Source: Actinomycetes bacterium | Lineage (GTDB): Bacteria; Actinomycetota; Acidimicrobiia; Acidimicrobiales; Palsa-688 | Reading direction: 5' to 3' | DNA: 64,000 bases | NCBI GenBank assembly: GCA_021787035.1 | Contig: JAJYMM010000052.1 | Location: 1-64,000 of the forward strand | Part shown: positions 1-8,353 of the stretch, in pieces | How the letters are laid out: every line of letters starts with the position of its first letter | Numbering within the stretch: position 1 is the stretch's first letter | Program-made: the position numbers and the translations under genes | Notes under the pieces: model-generated | Databases searched by the model: none | The model's input: only the letters and a program-made list of their open reading frames with translations | What the model was told of the DNA's origin: nothing

Positions 1-307
1 GCGAGACGGCGTCCACGGCGTCCTCGGCCTGGTAGACGTACACAAAGAGGACGATCACGAGGGCGAGGGGGACCGCGGTGTACAAGATCTCCAACGGGAT
101 GTGGTACTGGAACTGGCGGGGTATGCGCTCGTAGCCGGGCCGCTCCCGGTAGCGCACCGCGCACCAGATGATGAGGCCTACCACTAATGCCCCAAGCGGG
201 ATCGCGATGTAGTAGGTGACGTCCCAAAGGCGGTAGACGTTGCTGTCTTGTTTGGTGATCCCGTTGGGGGAACCCCAACGGATGACCGTGGCGAGCAATT
301 CGTGCAC
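1..307 (-). CDS. ctaC: Cytochrome c oxidase subunit II, N-terminal part (cut by window edge)
   Basis: The leftward reading frame gives about 102 residues and runs off the window. It shows the subunit II N-terminal pattern: a first hydrophobic helix around [19 protein letters not shown], a basic loop ([20 protein letters not shown]), then [20 protein letters not shown] as the second helix. In the family these two helices anchor the Cu-A domain, which would lie beyond the edge. I chose the GTG at 307 because a TAG stop lies in frame four codons upstream of it. A TAGTGT hexamer ends 8 bases before this GTG and there is no ribosome-binding site, so the mRNA is probably leaderless. No signal peptide precedes the first helix. 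The gene is divergent from rplM. The family call is firm; the exact start is moderately sure. Confidence 0.8.
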   Translation of the reverse strand, partial: MHELLATVIRWGSPNGITKQDSNVYRLWDVTYYIAIPLGALVVGLIIWCAVRYRERPGYERIPRQFQYHIPLEILYTAVPLALVIVLFVYVYQAEDAVDAVS

Positions 308-315
308 CGTGGCCT

Positions 316-321
316 ACACTA
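316..321 (-). promoter_or_regulatory. Candidate -10 hexamer of ctaC (leaderless)
   Basis: Read leftward this is TAGTGT, 8 bases before the GTG start. It matches the TANNNT spacing seen at many other gene starts in the window. No convincing -35 hexamer is visible. Confidence 0.45.
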
Positions 322-392
322 AGCCACCTTCGGCTCAGCGAACAAACCGCGTCAGGCTCCCCGGAGGCCTGCCGAGCCGCCCATACGCCCGC

Positions 393-398
393 TATACT
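393..398 (+). promoter_or_regulatory. Candidate -10 hexamer of rplM (leaderless)
   Basis: TATACT is a near-consensus -10 hexamer and ends 9 bases before the rplM GTG. There is no Shine-Dalgarno site between them, so transcription would begin at or a few bases before the start codon. Confidence 0.55.
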
Positions 399-407
399 GT
401 CTGCCCC

Positions 408-860
408 GTGCGCACTTATTCTCCCAAGGCAGCCGAAGTCGAGCATGCGTGGCATGTGGTCGACGCCGACGGCGCTGTGCTCGGCAGGCTGGCGACGGAG
501 GTCGCGCGCCTCCTCCGAGGCAAGCACAAGGCTACCTATGCTCCCTACCTCGACTGCGGTGACTACGTGGTCGTGGTCAATGCCGCCCACGTCGTGCTCA
601 CCTCGGGCAAGACCGAGAGCAAGCTCTACCAGCGCTACTCCGGGTACCCAGGTGGCCTGAAGACGCGGACCTATGGTGAGATGCTCGCGACACGTCCCGA
701 AGAAGTGATCCGCATCGCGGTCAGGGGCATGCTACCGAAGGGCCCACTGGGGCGCCAGATGCTGAGGAAGCTCAAGGTCTACGCTGGTCCACAGCACAAG
801 CACGAAGCACAGCAGCCCAAGCCCTGGCCGCTCGACCACTCGGCTCACCGGGTAGCCTGA
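408..860 (+). CDS. rplM: 50S ribosomal protein L13
   Basis: The product is 150 residues, the normal L13 length. It begins [20 protein letters not shown], as L13 proteins do. Later it carries [20 protein letters not shown] and the signature [20 protein letters not shown] near the C-terminus. L13 is an early-assembling protein of the large subunit. The frame stays open upstream of GTG 408, but that extension has no family similarity and lies across the -10 hexamer, so I set the start at GTG. The gene heads the rplM-rpsI pair that is universal in bacteria. A 17-base duplication begins at its stop codon. Confidence 0.96.
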   Translation: MRTYSPKAAEVEHAWHVVDADGAVLGRLATEVARLLRGKHKATYAPYLDCGDYVVVVNAAHVVLTSGKTESKLYQRYSGYPGGLKTRTYGEMLATRPEEVIRIAVRGMLPKGPLGRQMLRKLKVYAGPQHKHEAQQPKPWPLDHSAHRVA

Positions 861-891
861 GGCCCCGGGTAGCCTGAGGCCCCGGCTAGCC
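848..891 (+). repeat. 17-bp tandem repeat spanning the rplM stop codon
   Basis: Two perfect 17-base copies (848-864, 865-881) and a partial third. The first copy contains the rplM TGA at 858-860, so the array extends the 3' end of the gene into the intergenic space. Confidence 0.85.
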
Positions 892-919
892 GGCAGCGGC
901 TCGCGACCCACGGTGACAA

Positions 920-960
920 GCTCGACCGAAGTTTGCTCGACTCAAGTTTGCTCGACTCAT
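920..960 (+). repeat. 15-bp tandem repeat upstream of rpsI
   Basis: Units GCTCGACCGAAGTTT (920-934) and GCTCGACTCAAGTTT (935-949) are followed by an 11-base partial copy. The array lies just before the rpsI ribosome-binding site. Confidence 0.8.
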
Positions 961-975
961 ATAGGAGTGCAGTAG

Positions 976-1368
976 GTGCCACGACCCCTCGTCCAGTCCA
1001 CAGGCCGCCGTAAAGCCGCCGTCGCGCGCGTGCGGCTCCGCCCAGGCAATGGTGCGGTGGTCGTCAACGGCCGTGCCATGGAGGATTACTTCCCCTCAGC
1101 CACGCACCGCACCGTGCTCACGGAACCCTTGCGGGCCGTGGACAAGGCAGCGGGTTATGACGTGGACGCGACGCTCGATGGTGGTGGGGTCTCGGGGCAG
1201 GCGGGCGCGCTCCGGCTGGGCATAGCCAGGGCATTGGCCGAGCTCGACCCGGAGTCCCGTGTCACCTTGAAGCGTGCCGGGTTCCTCACTCGCGACCCAC
1301 GCGAGAAGGAGCAAAAGAAGTACGGGTTGAAGAAAGCCCGCAAAGCGCCTCAGTACTCGAAGCGCTGA
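976..1368 (+). CDS. rpsI: 30S ribosomal protein S9
   Basis: This is a 130-residue S9 protein. It has [19 protein letters not shown] at the N-terminus, [19 protein letters not shown] in the middle, and the diagnostic basic tail ending [12 protein letters not shown] that reaches the ribosomal P-site. The GTG start is preceded by AGGAG at 963-967 with good spacing, unlike rplM, so translation is Shine-Dalgarno led here. It follows rplM by 115 bases and is probably cotranscribed with it and with glmM, 14 bases downstream. Confidence 0.96.
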   Translation: MPRPLVQSTGRRKAAVARVRLRPGNGAVVVNGRAMEDYFPSATHRTVLTEPLRAVDKAAGYDVDATLDGGGVSGQAGALRLGIARALAELDPESRVTLKRAGFLTRDPREKEQKKYGLKKARKAPQYSKR

Positions 1369-1382
1369 GGAGGCCACCTCCC

Positions 1383-2783
1383 TTGCTCCGTTTTGGTACC
1401 GACGGTGTGAGGGGCCTCGCCAACGAGGAGCTCGCACCCGAGGCCGTGCTGGCCCTTGGTAGGGCGGCGGCTGGAGTGCTCGGTCCCTCGAGCGCTCGGG
1501 ATGCCAGCCCCAGTGGCGCCGCGAGGCCGTGTTTCGTCGTCGGGCGTGATACCCGCCGTTCCGGTTCGCTGGTCCAGGCGGCACTCGCTGCTGGCCTCGC
1601 CGCGGAAGGCGCCGACGTGGTCGACGTGGGGGTGATGCCCACTCCCGCGGTCGCCTACTTGGCGGCTGAGAAGGGGTTACCAGCAGCTGTCATCTCGGCC
1701 TCGCACAACCCGTACTGGGACAACGGGGTCAAGTTTTTTTCGGCCGGCGGGACCAAGCTGTCAGATGAGATGGAGCAGGTCCTGGAGGCGGAGCTCGACG
1801 CGTTCCTCGCCGGTAACAGGCGGGCAGCTCAGCCGCTGCCAACCAAAGACGCCGTCGGGGCCATAACTACAGACCCGGGCGCGCTCGAGCGCTACGAAAG
1901 GTTCGTGCTTGGTGGCCTTTCGGGCCGCAGCTTGAGCGGGCTTCGGGTAGCTCTCGACTGTGCCAATGGAGCTGCCTGGCAGAGCGCCCCGGAGATATTC
2001 AGCGCCGCCGGCGCCCAAGTGGTGGCCGTCCTCGGCGTTCACCCTGACGGCACCAACATCAACGACCACTGCGGTTCGACCGACCCGCGCGCCCTCGCGG
2101 AGGCAGTCGTCAGCCACGGGGCCGACATCGGCTTGGCGTTCGACGGGGACGCTGACCGGATGATTGCCGTCGACGCAATGGGCAACGTGGTGGACGGCGA
2201 CCGCCTGCTCGCCCTCTTCGCTACCGATCTGGAGGCGCGCGGGCTCCTCGCGGGGGGCACCGTTGTCGTCACCGTCATGACCAACCTCGGTTTCCACAAG
2301 GCGATGGCTCGCGCGGGGGTCAAAGTGCACATGGTCTCGGCGGTGGGCGACCGCTACGTGCTCGAGGCGCTGGAAGCCAACGGGTGGGCTCTAGGTGGCG
2401 AACAGTCTGGTCACATCGTCTTCCGGAGCCTTGCGACCACGGGCGACGGCGTGATGTCGGGCCTGCTGCTGGCTGACCTGATCGTCCGCCGTGGCGAGCC
2501 CCTCGCACCGCTGGCGGCAGCCTCGATGGAGCGTCTCCCCCAGGTCCTGCGCAATGTAGCAGTGGCCGACCGCCACGGACTGGCCGAGGCAGCCGCCGTA
2601 TGGGAGGAAGTCCGCAGGACGGAGCAGATCCTCGGCCAGGGCGGCCGTGTGCTGTTGCGCCCGAGTGGTACCGAACCGCTGGTGCGGGTCATGGTGGAGG
2701 CGCCCACCGAAGACGAGGCCAATGCGGCCGTCGAACGGTTGGTTGACGTCCTCCACGTATCGCTCGGCGAGCCGGTCGGGTAG
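1383..2783 (+). CDS. glmM: Phosphoglucosamine mutase
   Basis: GlmM interconverts glucosamine-6-phosphate and glucosamine-1-phosphate on the route to UDP-GlcNAc and peptidoglycan. The 466-residue protein starts LRFGTDGVRGLANEELAPE. It has the phosphoserine loop SASHNP with catalytic Ser107, the Mg-binding loop DGDADR at 254-259, and the phosphate-binding RPSGTEP at 426-432. All four domains appear intact and the length is usual. The start is TTG, backed by a strong GAGGAGG site 8-9 bases upstream that overlaps the rpsI stop. It is six bases from the next gene, the glmS-like enzyme that supplies its substrate, so the two steps are coupled in one operon. Confidence 0.96.
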   Translation: MLRFGTDGVRGLANEELAPEAVLALGRAAAGVLGPSSARDASPSGAARPCFVVGRDTRRSGSLVQAALAAGLAAEGADVVDVGVMPTPAVAYLAAEKGLPAAVISASHNPYWDNGVKFFSAGGTKLSDEMEQVLEAELDAFLAGNRRAAQPLPTKDAVGAITTDPGALERYERFVLGGLSGRSLSGLRVALDCANGAAWQSAPEIFSAAGAQVVAVLGVHPDGTNINDHCGSTDPRALAEAVVSHGADIGLAFDGDADRMIAVDAMGNVVDGDRLLALFATDLEARGLLAGGTVVVTVMTNLGFHKAMARAGVKVHMVSAVGDRYVLEALEANGWALGGEQSGHIVFRSLATTGDGVMSGLLLADLIVRRGEPLAPLAAASMERLPQVLRNVAVADRHGLAEAAAVWEEVRRTEQILGQGGRVLLRPSGTEPLVRVMVEAPTEDEANAAVERLVDVLHVSLGEPVG

Positions 2784-2789
2784 GTCCCC

Positions 2790-5700
2790 TTGTGCGGCAT
2801 CGTGGCCGTCCTGGCCCGCAGGCCGAGCCGCCAGCCACCGGCCCCTTCCGAAGTCGAGCGAGTGCTTGCGCTGGCAGCTGGCCAGCTTTCCCTCCTCTCG
2901 GTTGATGACAGCCCAGGTCGCCAGCTCGGGTTGGTCAGCGATGCCACGAGCGCGCTCCGCAAGCTCGACGCCAGCCTCCGGGGGGTACCCGGGCTCGTTT
3001 GCCTCCTCGGCAGCCCTGAGACGGTACATCATTTGGAGCGTGAGGTCGGAGCCGCGGAAGCGCTCGTCTCGCGCTTCGAGGCGGAGCTCGACGCCGGGGG
3101 GCCTCGTGTAACGGCAACCCTCACCGCTGTGGAGGTCGAGGGGCTCAATTCGGGCCTCGTCCAGCTCCGTGACGCATTGTGGGCCCTCGGCCATGACCGC
3201 TTGGACGCAGCAAAGAGCGTCGCCTCGCTCGCTGCGTCATTGGGCTTGGCCGACTCGGACTACCTGGACTGCTCGGACGGATCTGGCCGAGAGGCAGGGG
3301 CCCCGGCTCGGGCGACCCCGGCGCGAGCGACGTCGGCGCGGGCGACCTCGAGGTGGCTCGGTCCGGGGGCTCTAGGGTCAGCCTCCGCGGCTCTCCCGCC
3401 TGCCGGCTCCCTGCCGGTGCTTTGGGCCGTGCACGTTGCCTTCCGCTCCCTGGACCGCCTCGAGGTCCGAGGGCGAGACTCCGCAGGGCTCCACCTGATG
3501 TTGACGGGCCATGGCCTGGACTTGGGTGCCCCGGAAATAGCCCCCCTCGTTGCCGGGCGGACTGATGACCCTCTTTTCCGTTCACGTTCGGTCCGTCGAG
3601 CCGGGCCCTGCCTCTCGTTCGTATACAAGGCAGCGGCTGAAATAGGCGAGCTCGGCGACAACGTGGCTGCTCTTCGGCGCGCTTTTGCGACGGACCAGCT
3701 CCTCGCACGCGCTCTAGAATCGCCTGGCGTCGAGGCCACGGTGCTCGCCCACACCCGTTGGGCGAGCGTAGGGCTCGTGTCGGAGGCCAACGCCCATCCT
3801 CTCGACTCGGGGCCCCCTGGTCCCGGGACGGCGCATTCGGCGAGCTCGTATGTGGTTGGAGCCCTGAACGGGGACATCGACAACTACGCGGCCCTCGTCG
3901 CCTCCGAGGAGATCGAGGTGCCTGTCGGGGTGACAACGGATGCCAAGCTGGTCCCGGAGCTGGTGTCGCGCTACCTCCGCAAGGGGACCTCGCCGGCGGA
4001 GGCCTTCCGCATGGCTGTCGGGCGCTTCGAGGGGTCGGTGGGCATTGCTGCCAACTCTGCGGGAGCACCAGAAGACCTGCTCCTGGCCCTCCACGGAAGC
4101 GGCCAGAGCCTTAATGTAGGGCTGGCAGAAGACGCCTTCGTCGTGGCGAGCGAGCCTTATGGCCTGGTAGAAGAGACCGATCGCTATGTCCGTATGGACG
4201 GCGAGGGCGCCGGGCAGGTCGTGGTGTTGAGGCGCGCGGGTGCGGGTGAACTGGCTGGCCTTTCTCGCCGGAGCTACGACGACAGGGAACTGGCGGTCTC
4301 GCGCGCAGAAGTAAAGAGCGCGGAGATAACCACCCGAGACGTCGACCGGCGCGGCTTCAGGCACTTTTTGCTGAAGGAGATCTCCGAGTCGCCGTCCTCG
4401 GTCCGCAAGACGGTCCGCGGCAAGCTCGTCCCCGGGCGAAATGGCGGCCTGGTCGCCCGGTTGGGGGACGACGTACTGCCCCGCCATCTGCGCGACAAGC
4501 TGGCGGCCGGCCTGGTCCACGAAGTGTTCGTGATCGGCCAGGGGACCGCCGCCGTAGCTGGTCAGGCCGTTGCCGGGGCTATAGCGCGAGCCCTGGGTGG
4601 GGTGCAGGTGCGGGCTATGCCGGCGAGCGAGCTCTCGGGCTGGGGGCCCGCGGGGGCGGGGTTGCCCGATGACATGTCCGGCGTCTTGGTCGTGGCCGTC
4701 AGCCAGTCTGGGACGACGACGGACACAAACCGGACGGTCGACCTCGTCCGCGCCCGAGGCGCCGACGTGGTCTCGATCGTGAACAGGCGCAACAGCGACC
4801 TGGTCCAGAAGTCAGACGGGGTCCTCTACACCTCCGATGGGCGCGACGTCGAGATGTCGGTGGCATCGACCAAGGCCTTCTACTCTCAGGTGACGGCCGG
4901 CCACCTCCTCGCCGCAGGGCTTGGCCAAGCCGCCTCACCGGACGGGAGCGCCCATGAGGCCCATGAGGAGGTGCTGGCCCAGCTCCGGGAACTTCCATCG
5001 CTCATGGAGAAGGTGCTCGTGCTGCAGCCCGAGATCGCCCGTGTTGCTGGCGCGCTGGCGCCGGCCCGCCGGAGCTGGGCGGTCGTGGGGAGCGGGGCGG
5101 ACCGCGTGGCAGCCGCGGAGGTGCGCATCAAGCTTTCCGAACTCTGCTACAAGGCGATAGCGCTAGACACGACAGAAGACAAGAAGCACATCGACCTCTC
5201 TTCGGAGCCGTTGGTGCTCGTGTGCGCCCCGAGCATCTCCGGGCCAAACGCGGCTGACATCGCCAAGGAAGTCGCGATATTCCGTGCTCACAAGGCGGCA
5301 CCGGTGCTGTTTGTACCAGAGGGCGAAGAGCGCCTGTTCGGCGGTGGCACGGACGTGGTGGCAGTGCCGAGGTGCCACCCTGAGCTGGCCTTCGTCCTCG
5401 GTGCGATGGCAGGCCACCTCTTTGGCTACGAGGCCGCACTGGCAATCGACGCTCAGGCGGCACCCTTTAGGGAGGCCCGCGTCCTCGTCCAGGAGGCGTT
5501 GGCCGAAAGCGCGCTCGGCGCTCGAGAGCTGGCACTCGACGCCATTGCGCCCGCGCTCGCCGCGGCGGTGGGTAGCGCCCTCGCAGGGCTCCGTTCTGGC
5601 ACCTACGACGGTTCCCTCAACGCGTCGACAGCTGCTCGGCTCACTTCCTTGTTGCGCTACGCGACGGGCGCTCTCCCAGTCGAGGGTTACGAGGCCGAGA

Positions 5701-6410
5701 TGGGTAAGGTCGGCACCCCTGACGCGATATCAGAAGACCTGCTCGGCGCCCTCTCTAGCGCTATCGACGAGCTCACGCGGCCAGTCGACGCCATCAAACA
5801 CCAGGCGAAGACGGTGACGGTCGGGATCTCTAGGAGCGAGGAGGGACTTCTTCGTTCGCGGTTGGTCTCCGCGGCGCTCTCGGCCGGCGCGCTCGTCCCC
5901 TCGCTCGGCTACCGCGCGCTGCGTACCCTAGGCGCCCTAGCCCCGGCCGTTCAAGATGTCCTCGGCTACACGCGCTACCGGATCGAGGCGCCAGCGGGTT
6001 CGCTCGACGGCGCGACGATCACGGTGGCCGACCGGGGTGGCATCGCCCGAGCGATCACGTCGCGCACTGAGGTTGATCACAGCCTCAGGGGTACGAAGCA
6101 CCGCGCCGCAGAGAAGCGCGACGTGACCGTTTTCCGGGGCCTCCAGGACGGGCGCACGGGCATCATGGTCCCTGAGGCCAAAGAGGGGCAGGTCACAGGC
6201 TTGACGCTCCTCCACGCCCGCTTCGTCGATTACCTCATGCCAGATGTCGCAAAGACGGTCTTGCGTTCCTACCAGGGTCGCTACCAGGCGCTCGTGGACG
6301 CTGTCACCGAGGCCCGACCAGGCTTTGACGACGCCGTACTCGCCACGGTCCCCGTGATCGAGCTGCTTACGCAACCCGTCGCGCTGCTCGCCCGCCACTG
6401 GGGGAGCTGA
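2790..6410 (+). CDS. glmS: Oversized glutamine-fructose-6-phosphate aminotransferase (GlmS-like)
   Basis: At 1206 residues this is twice the usual GlmS length (about 610). After TTG the protein begins MCGIVAVLARR, placing Cys2 as the amidotransferase nucleophile. The glutaminase domain then continues only at RGRDSAG (about 227-233), so roughly 200 residues are inserted. HTRWASVG (321-328), NAHP (334-337), LNG (359-361) and TTDAKLV carry the expected glutamine-site residues. KEISESPS introduces the sugar-isomerase half: SIS 1 with SQSGTT (638-643) and VASTKAF, and SIS 2 around 760-900 with a TEDKKH segment where GlmS has its E-LKH loop. The usual C-terminal KSVTVE tail is replaced by about 300 residues of unrecognised sequence (900-1206). 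Residues 165-205 are low-complexity Ala/Arg/Ser. Its place next to glmM supports GlcN-6-P synthesis, but the enlarged architecture leaves room for another amino-sugar role. Confidence 0.8.
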   Translation: MCGIVAVLARRPSRQPPAPSEVERVLALAAGQLSLLSVDDSPGRQLGLVSDATSALRKLDASLRGVPGLVCLLGSPETVHHLEREVGAAEALVSRFEAELDAGGPRVTATLTAVEVEGLNSGLVQLRDALWALGHDRLDAAKSVASLAASLGLADSDYLDCSDGSGREAGAPARATPARATSARATSRWLGPGALGSASAALPPAGSLPVLWAVHVAFRSLDRLEVRGRDSAGLHLMLTGHGLDLGAPEIAPLVAGRTDDPLFRSRSVRRAGPCLSFVYKAAAEIGELGDNVAALRRAFATDQLLARALESPGVEATVLAHTRWASVGLVSEANAHPLDSGPPGPGTAHSASSYVVGALNGDIDNYAALVASEEIEVPVGVTTDAKLVPELVSRYLRKGTSPAEAFRMAVGRFEGSVGIAANSAGAPEDLLLALHGSGQSLNVGLAEDAFVVASEPYGLVEETDRYVRMDGEGAGQVVVLRRAGAGELAGLSRRSYDDRELAVSRAEVKSAEITTRDVDRRGFRHFLLKEISESPSSVRKTVRGKLVPGRNGGLVARLGDDVLPRHLRDKLAAGLVHEVFVIGQGTAAVAGQAVAGAIARALGGVQVRAMPASELSGWGPAGAGLPDDMSGVLVVAVSQSGTTTDTNRTVDLVRARGADVVSIVNRRNSDLVQKSDGVLYTSDGRDVEMSVASTKAFYSQVTAGHLLAAGLGQAASPDGSAHEAHEEVLAQLRELPSLMEKVLVLQPEIARVAGALAPARRSWAVVGSGADRVAAAEVRIKLSELCYKAIALDTTEDKKHIDLSSEPLVLVCAPSISGPNAADIAKEVAIFRAHKAAPVLFVPEGEERLFGGGTDVVAVPRCHPELAFVLGAMAGHLFGYEAALAIDAQAAPFREARVLVQEALAESALGARELALDAIAPALAAAVGSALAGLRSGTYDGSLNASTAARLTSLLRYATGALPVEGYEAEMGKVGTPDAISEDLLGALSSAIDELTRPVDAIKHQAKTVTVGISRSEEGLLRSRLVSAALSAGALVPSLGYRALRTLGALAPAVQDVLGYTRYRIEAPAGSLDGATITVADRGGIARAITSRTEVDHSLRGTKHRAAEKRDVTVFRGLQDGRTGIMVPEAKEGQVTGLTLLHARFVDYLMPDVAKTVLRSYQGRYQALVDAVTEARPGFDDAVLATVPVIELLTQPVALLARHWGS

Positions 6411-6480
6411 CTCCCGCCGGTGGCGAGGGCGTGCCAAGTCCCTCAGGCTTCGAGTCGAGGTGAGCGCGCCCTCGTCTCGG

Positions 6481-6486
6481 TACGCT
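6481..6486 (+). promoter_or_regulatory. Candidate -10 hexamer of acpS (leaderless)
   Basis: TACGCT ends 6 bases before the GTG at 6493, with no ribosome-binding site between. Confidence 0.4.
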
Positions 6487-6492
6487 TGTTCC

Positions 6493-6909
6493 GTGGAGGA
6501 GGCTGCATCCGTCGCCGGTGCTGCCCTCGCCGGCGGTGCCCTCGTCGGTCTGGGCCTCGACCTGGTCGAGGTGGCCCGTTTTGCAGCTGCCCTCGCCCGG
6601 TACCCGAAGATGGGTGAAAGGCTGTTCACCCCGGCCGAGCGCGGCTACGCGGGGGGCTTTGCCGACCCTGCCCCGAGCCTGGCGGCACGCTTTGCCGCCA
6701 AGGAGGCCGTGATGAAGGCCCTTGGCGTAGGGCTCGGAGCCTTCGCCTTCCCCGAAGTCGAGGTGGAACGCCACGCGAGCGGGCAGCCCTATATCTCCCT
6801 GCATGGGTCGGCAGAGGACCTTGCGTCGCGCCGAGGAGTGAGGCAGTGGCTGGTGAGCCTGACTCACACGGAGACCACGGCGGCAGCGGTCGTCGTCGCG
6901 ATCTCGTGA
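6493..6909 (+). CDS. acpS: Holo-[acyl-carrier-protein] synthase
   Basis: AcpS transfers phosphopantetheine from CoA to the acyl carrier protein. From the GTG at 6493 the product is 138 residues. It shows GLGLDLVEVARF with metal ligand Asp23, RLFTPAE, and RFAAKEAVMKALG with Glu71, then a C-terminal SLTHTETTAAAVVVA strand. I prefer GTG 6493 because TACGCT ends 6 bases before it. A GTG at 6460 would add 11 residues, and the conserved domain itself only begins about 20 residues into the shorter form. The gene sits between glmS and nnr, as in other actinobacteria. Confidence 0.9.
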   Translation: MEEAASVAGAALAGGALVGLGLDLVEVARFAAALARYPKMGERLFTPAERGYAGGFADPAPSLAARFAAKEAVMKALGVGLGAFAFPEVEVERHASGQPYISLHGSAEDLASRRGVRQWLVSLTHTETTAAAVVVAIS

Positions 6910-6920
6910 GAGTGCTACGG

Positions 6921-6932
6921 AGCTATATAGCT
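6921..6932 (+). promoter_or_regulatory. 12-bp perfect palindrome and A/T-rich promoter-like element before nnr
   Basis: AGCTATATAGCT is a perfect palindrome in the 31-base gap between acpS and nnr. It contains TATATA (6924-6929), 11 bases before the nnr ATG, followed by an A-rich stretch. It could be a -10 element, an operator, or both. Confidence 0.4.
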
Positions 6933-6940
6933 AAAAAGCG

Positions 6941-8353
6941 ATGAAGCCTGTACTGACCCCCGATGAGATGGCGGGCGTGGACCGCCAGGCGCCCGAACCT
7001 ACCGACGTGCTCGTCGGCCGAGCAGGTGCAGCAGTCGCCCGAAAGGCCGCCAAATTGCTCGGTGGCGCCTTCGGACGGCGCGTGGTGGTCGTCGCCGGCA
7101 AGGGTAACAACGGGTCAGACGGGCGCACGGCGGCCCGGCTCCTCCAGTCCCTGGGCTCGCAGGTGAGTGTGCTCGAGGCCGGCGAGCTGTCTGCTTCCGA
7201 GAGGCTGCCCGCCGCCGACCTCGTGGTCGATGCGGCCTACGGCACGGGGCTACAGCGGGCCTACTCCCCTCCGACGCCTGCCGGCAGCTCCCAGGTGCTG
7301 GCTGTGGACATCCCCTCGGGTGTCTCAGGGTTGACCGGCGAGGTGCTGGAGGGAGGCGGCGCCATGCCGGCGGTCGCGACCGTGACCTTCGCCTCTTTGA
7401 AACCGGGCCTCCTCTTCGGCGCTGGCCCGGAGCTTGCCGGCGATGTCCATCTCGAGGACATCGGCCTCGGGCACCTGGCGGAGGCCGCAGCCCGGTGCTG
7501 GTTGGTCGAGGACGCCGACGTGTGGAGGCTCCTCGCACCTCGGCCCCGAGAAGCTCACAAGTGGCAGGCCGCCGTCCAGGTGGTCGCCGGGTCTCCGGGT
7601 ATGACCGGGGCCCCGTGGCTGGCGAGCCGCGGAGCGCTCAGGGCGGGTGCTGGCTACGTCCGCCTCTCCATGCCGGGGGTCGACCCGTCGGCGCTTCCCC
7701 CGAGCGAGCTGGTCCACCTGCCGGTCGCGCGCGCCGGTTGGCACGAAGCGGTCCTGGCGGGGATCTCGAGGGTCAAGGCGTTGGTCCTCGGGCCGGGCCT
7801 CGGGCCCGCAACAGGCGACCAAGCCGGGGCGCTCCCTGGCGGTGAGGTAGGGCTGCTGCTCGCTGGCGCACCCGTCCCCGCTGTAGTCGACGCAGACGGC
7901 CTCAACGCGATTGGGACCCTCCAAGGCCTTGCTTGCATAACCGCGCGCCGCAAGGCTCCGACGGTCATAACGCCCCACAGCGGTGAGCTGGCGCGTCTCG
8001 CTGGAGGGCCACCCGGGCCTGACAGGGTCGCGGCCGCACGTGACGCCGCTGCTACCAGCGGGGCGGTCGTCCTCCTGAAGGGCACCACGACCACGGTCGC
8101 CCACCCCGACGGTCGGGTGCTGGTCGTGACTGCCGGTGACCCTCGCCTCGCCACGGCTGGGACCGGGGATGTCCTGTCGGGGGTGATCGGGGCGCTGATG
8201 GCACGGGGCGTGCCGGCGTGGGAGGCGGCGGCGCTTGGGGCCCACGTCCACGGCCGGGCCGCCCGCAACGGCTACAAAGAGGGCCTAGTGGCTGGTGACA
8301 TCCCCGAGCTCGTGGCAGCCTGGCTTTCGCGACGCCCGGTGCCCACGAGATGA
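6941..8353 (+). CDS. nnr: Bifunctional NAD(P)H-hydrate epimerase / ADP-dependent NAD(P)H-hydrate dehydratase
   Basis: This repair enzyme turns damaged, hydrated NAD(P)H back into the active cofactor. The 470-residue protein has two fused domains. The N-terminal YjeF_N epimerase carries GNNGSDG at 55-61 and VDIPSGVSGLTGEV near 123. The C-terminal ribokinase-like dehydratase has HKWQAAVQVVAGSPGMTGA, GPGLGP, VVDADGLNA, VITPHSGELARL and GTGDVLSG with catalytic Asp410. In the epimerase motif the usual GGDG reads GSDG, a mild change. The ATG start has no clear ribosome-binding site. Its stop overlaps the alr start by four bases (ATGA), so the two are translationally coupled. Confidence 0.95.
   Translation: MKPVLTPDEMAGVDRQAPEPTDVLVGRAGAAVARKAAKLLGGAFGRRVVVVAGKGNNGSDGRTAARLLQSLGSQVSVLEAGELSASERLPAADLVVDAAYGTGLQRAYSPPTPAGSSQVLAVDIPSGVSGLTGEVLEGGGAMPAVATVTFASLKPGLLFGAGPELAGDVHLEDIGLGHLAEAAARCWLVEDADVWRLLAPRPREAHKWQAAVQVVAGSPGMTGAPWLASRGALRAGAGYVRLSMPGVDPSALPPSELVHLPVARAGWHEAVLAGISRVKALVLGPGLGPATGDQAGALPGGEVGLLLAGAPVPAVVDADGLNAIGTLQGLACITARRKAPTVITPHSGELARLAGGPPGPDRVAAARDAAATSGAVVLLKGTTTTVAHPDGRVLVVTAGDPRLATAGTGDVLSGVIGALMARGVPAWEAAALGAHVHGRAARNGYKEGLVAGDIPELVAAWLSRRPVPTR

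Noticed and set aside
240-407. N-terminal extension of L13
   Set aside because: The extra 56 residues have no similarity to L13 and run across the rplM -10 hexamer and the ctaC start.
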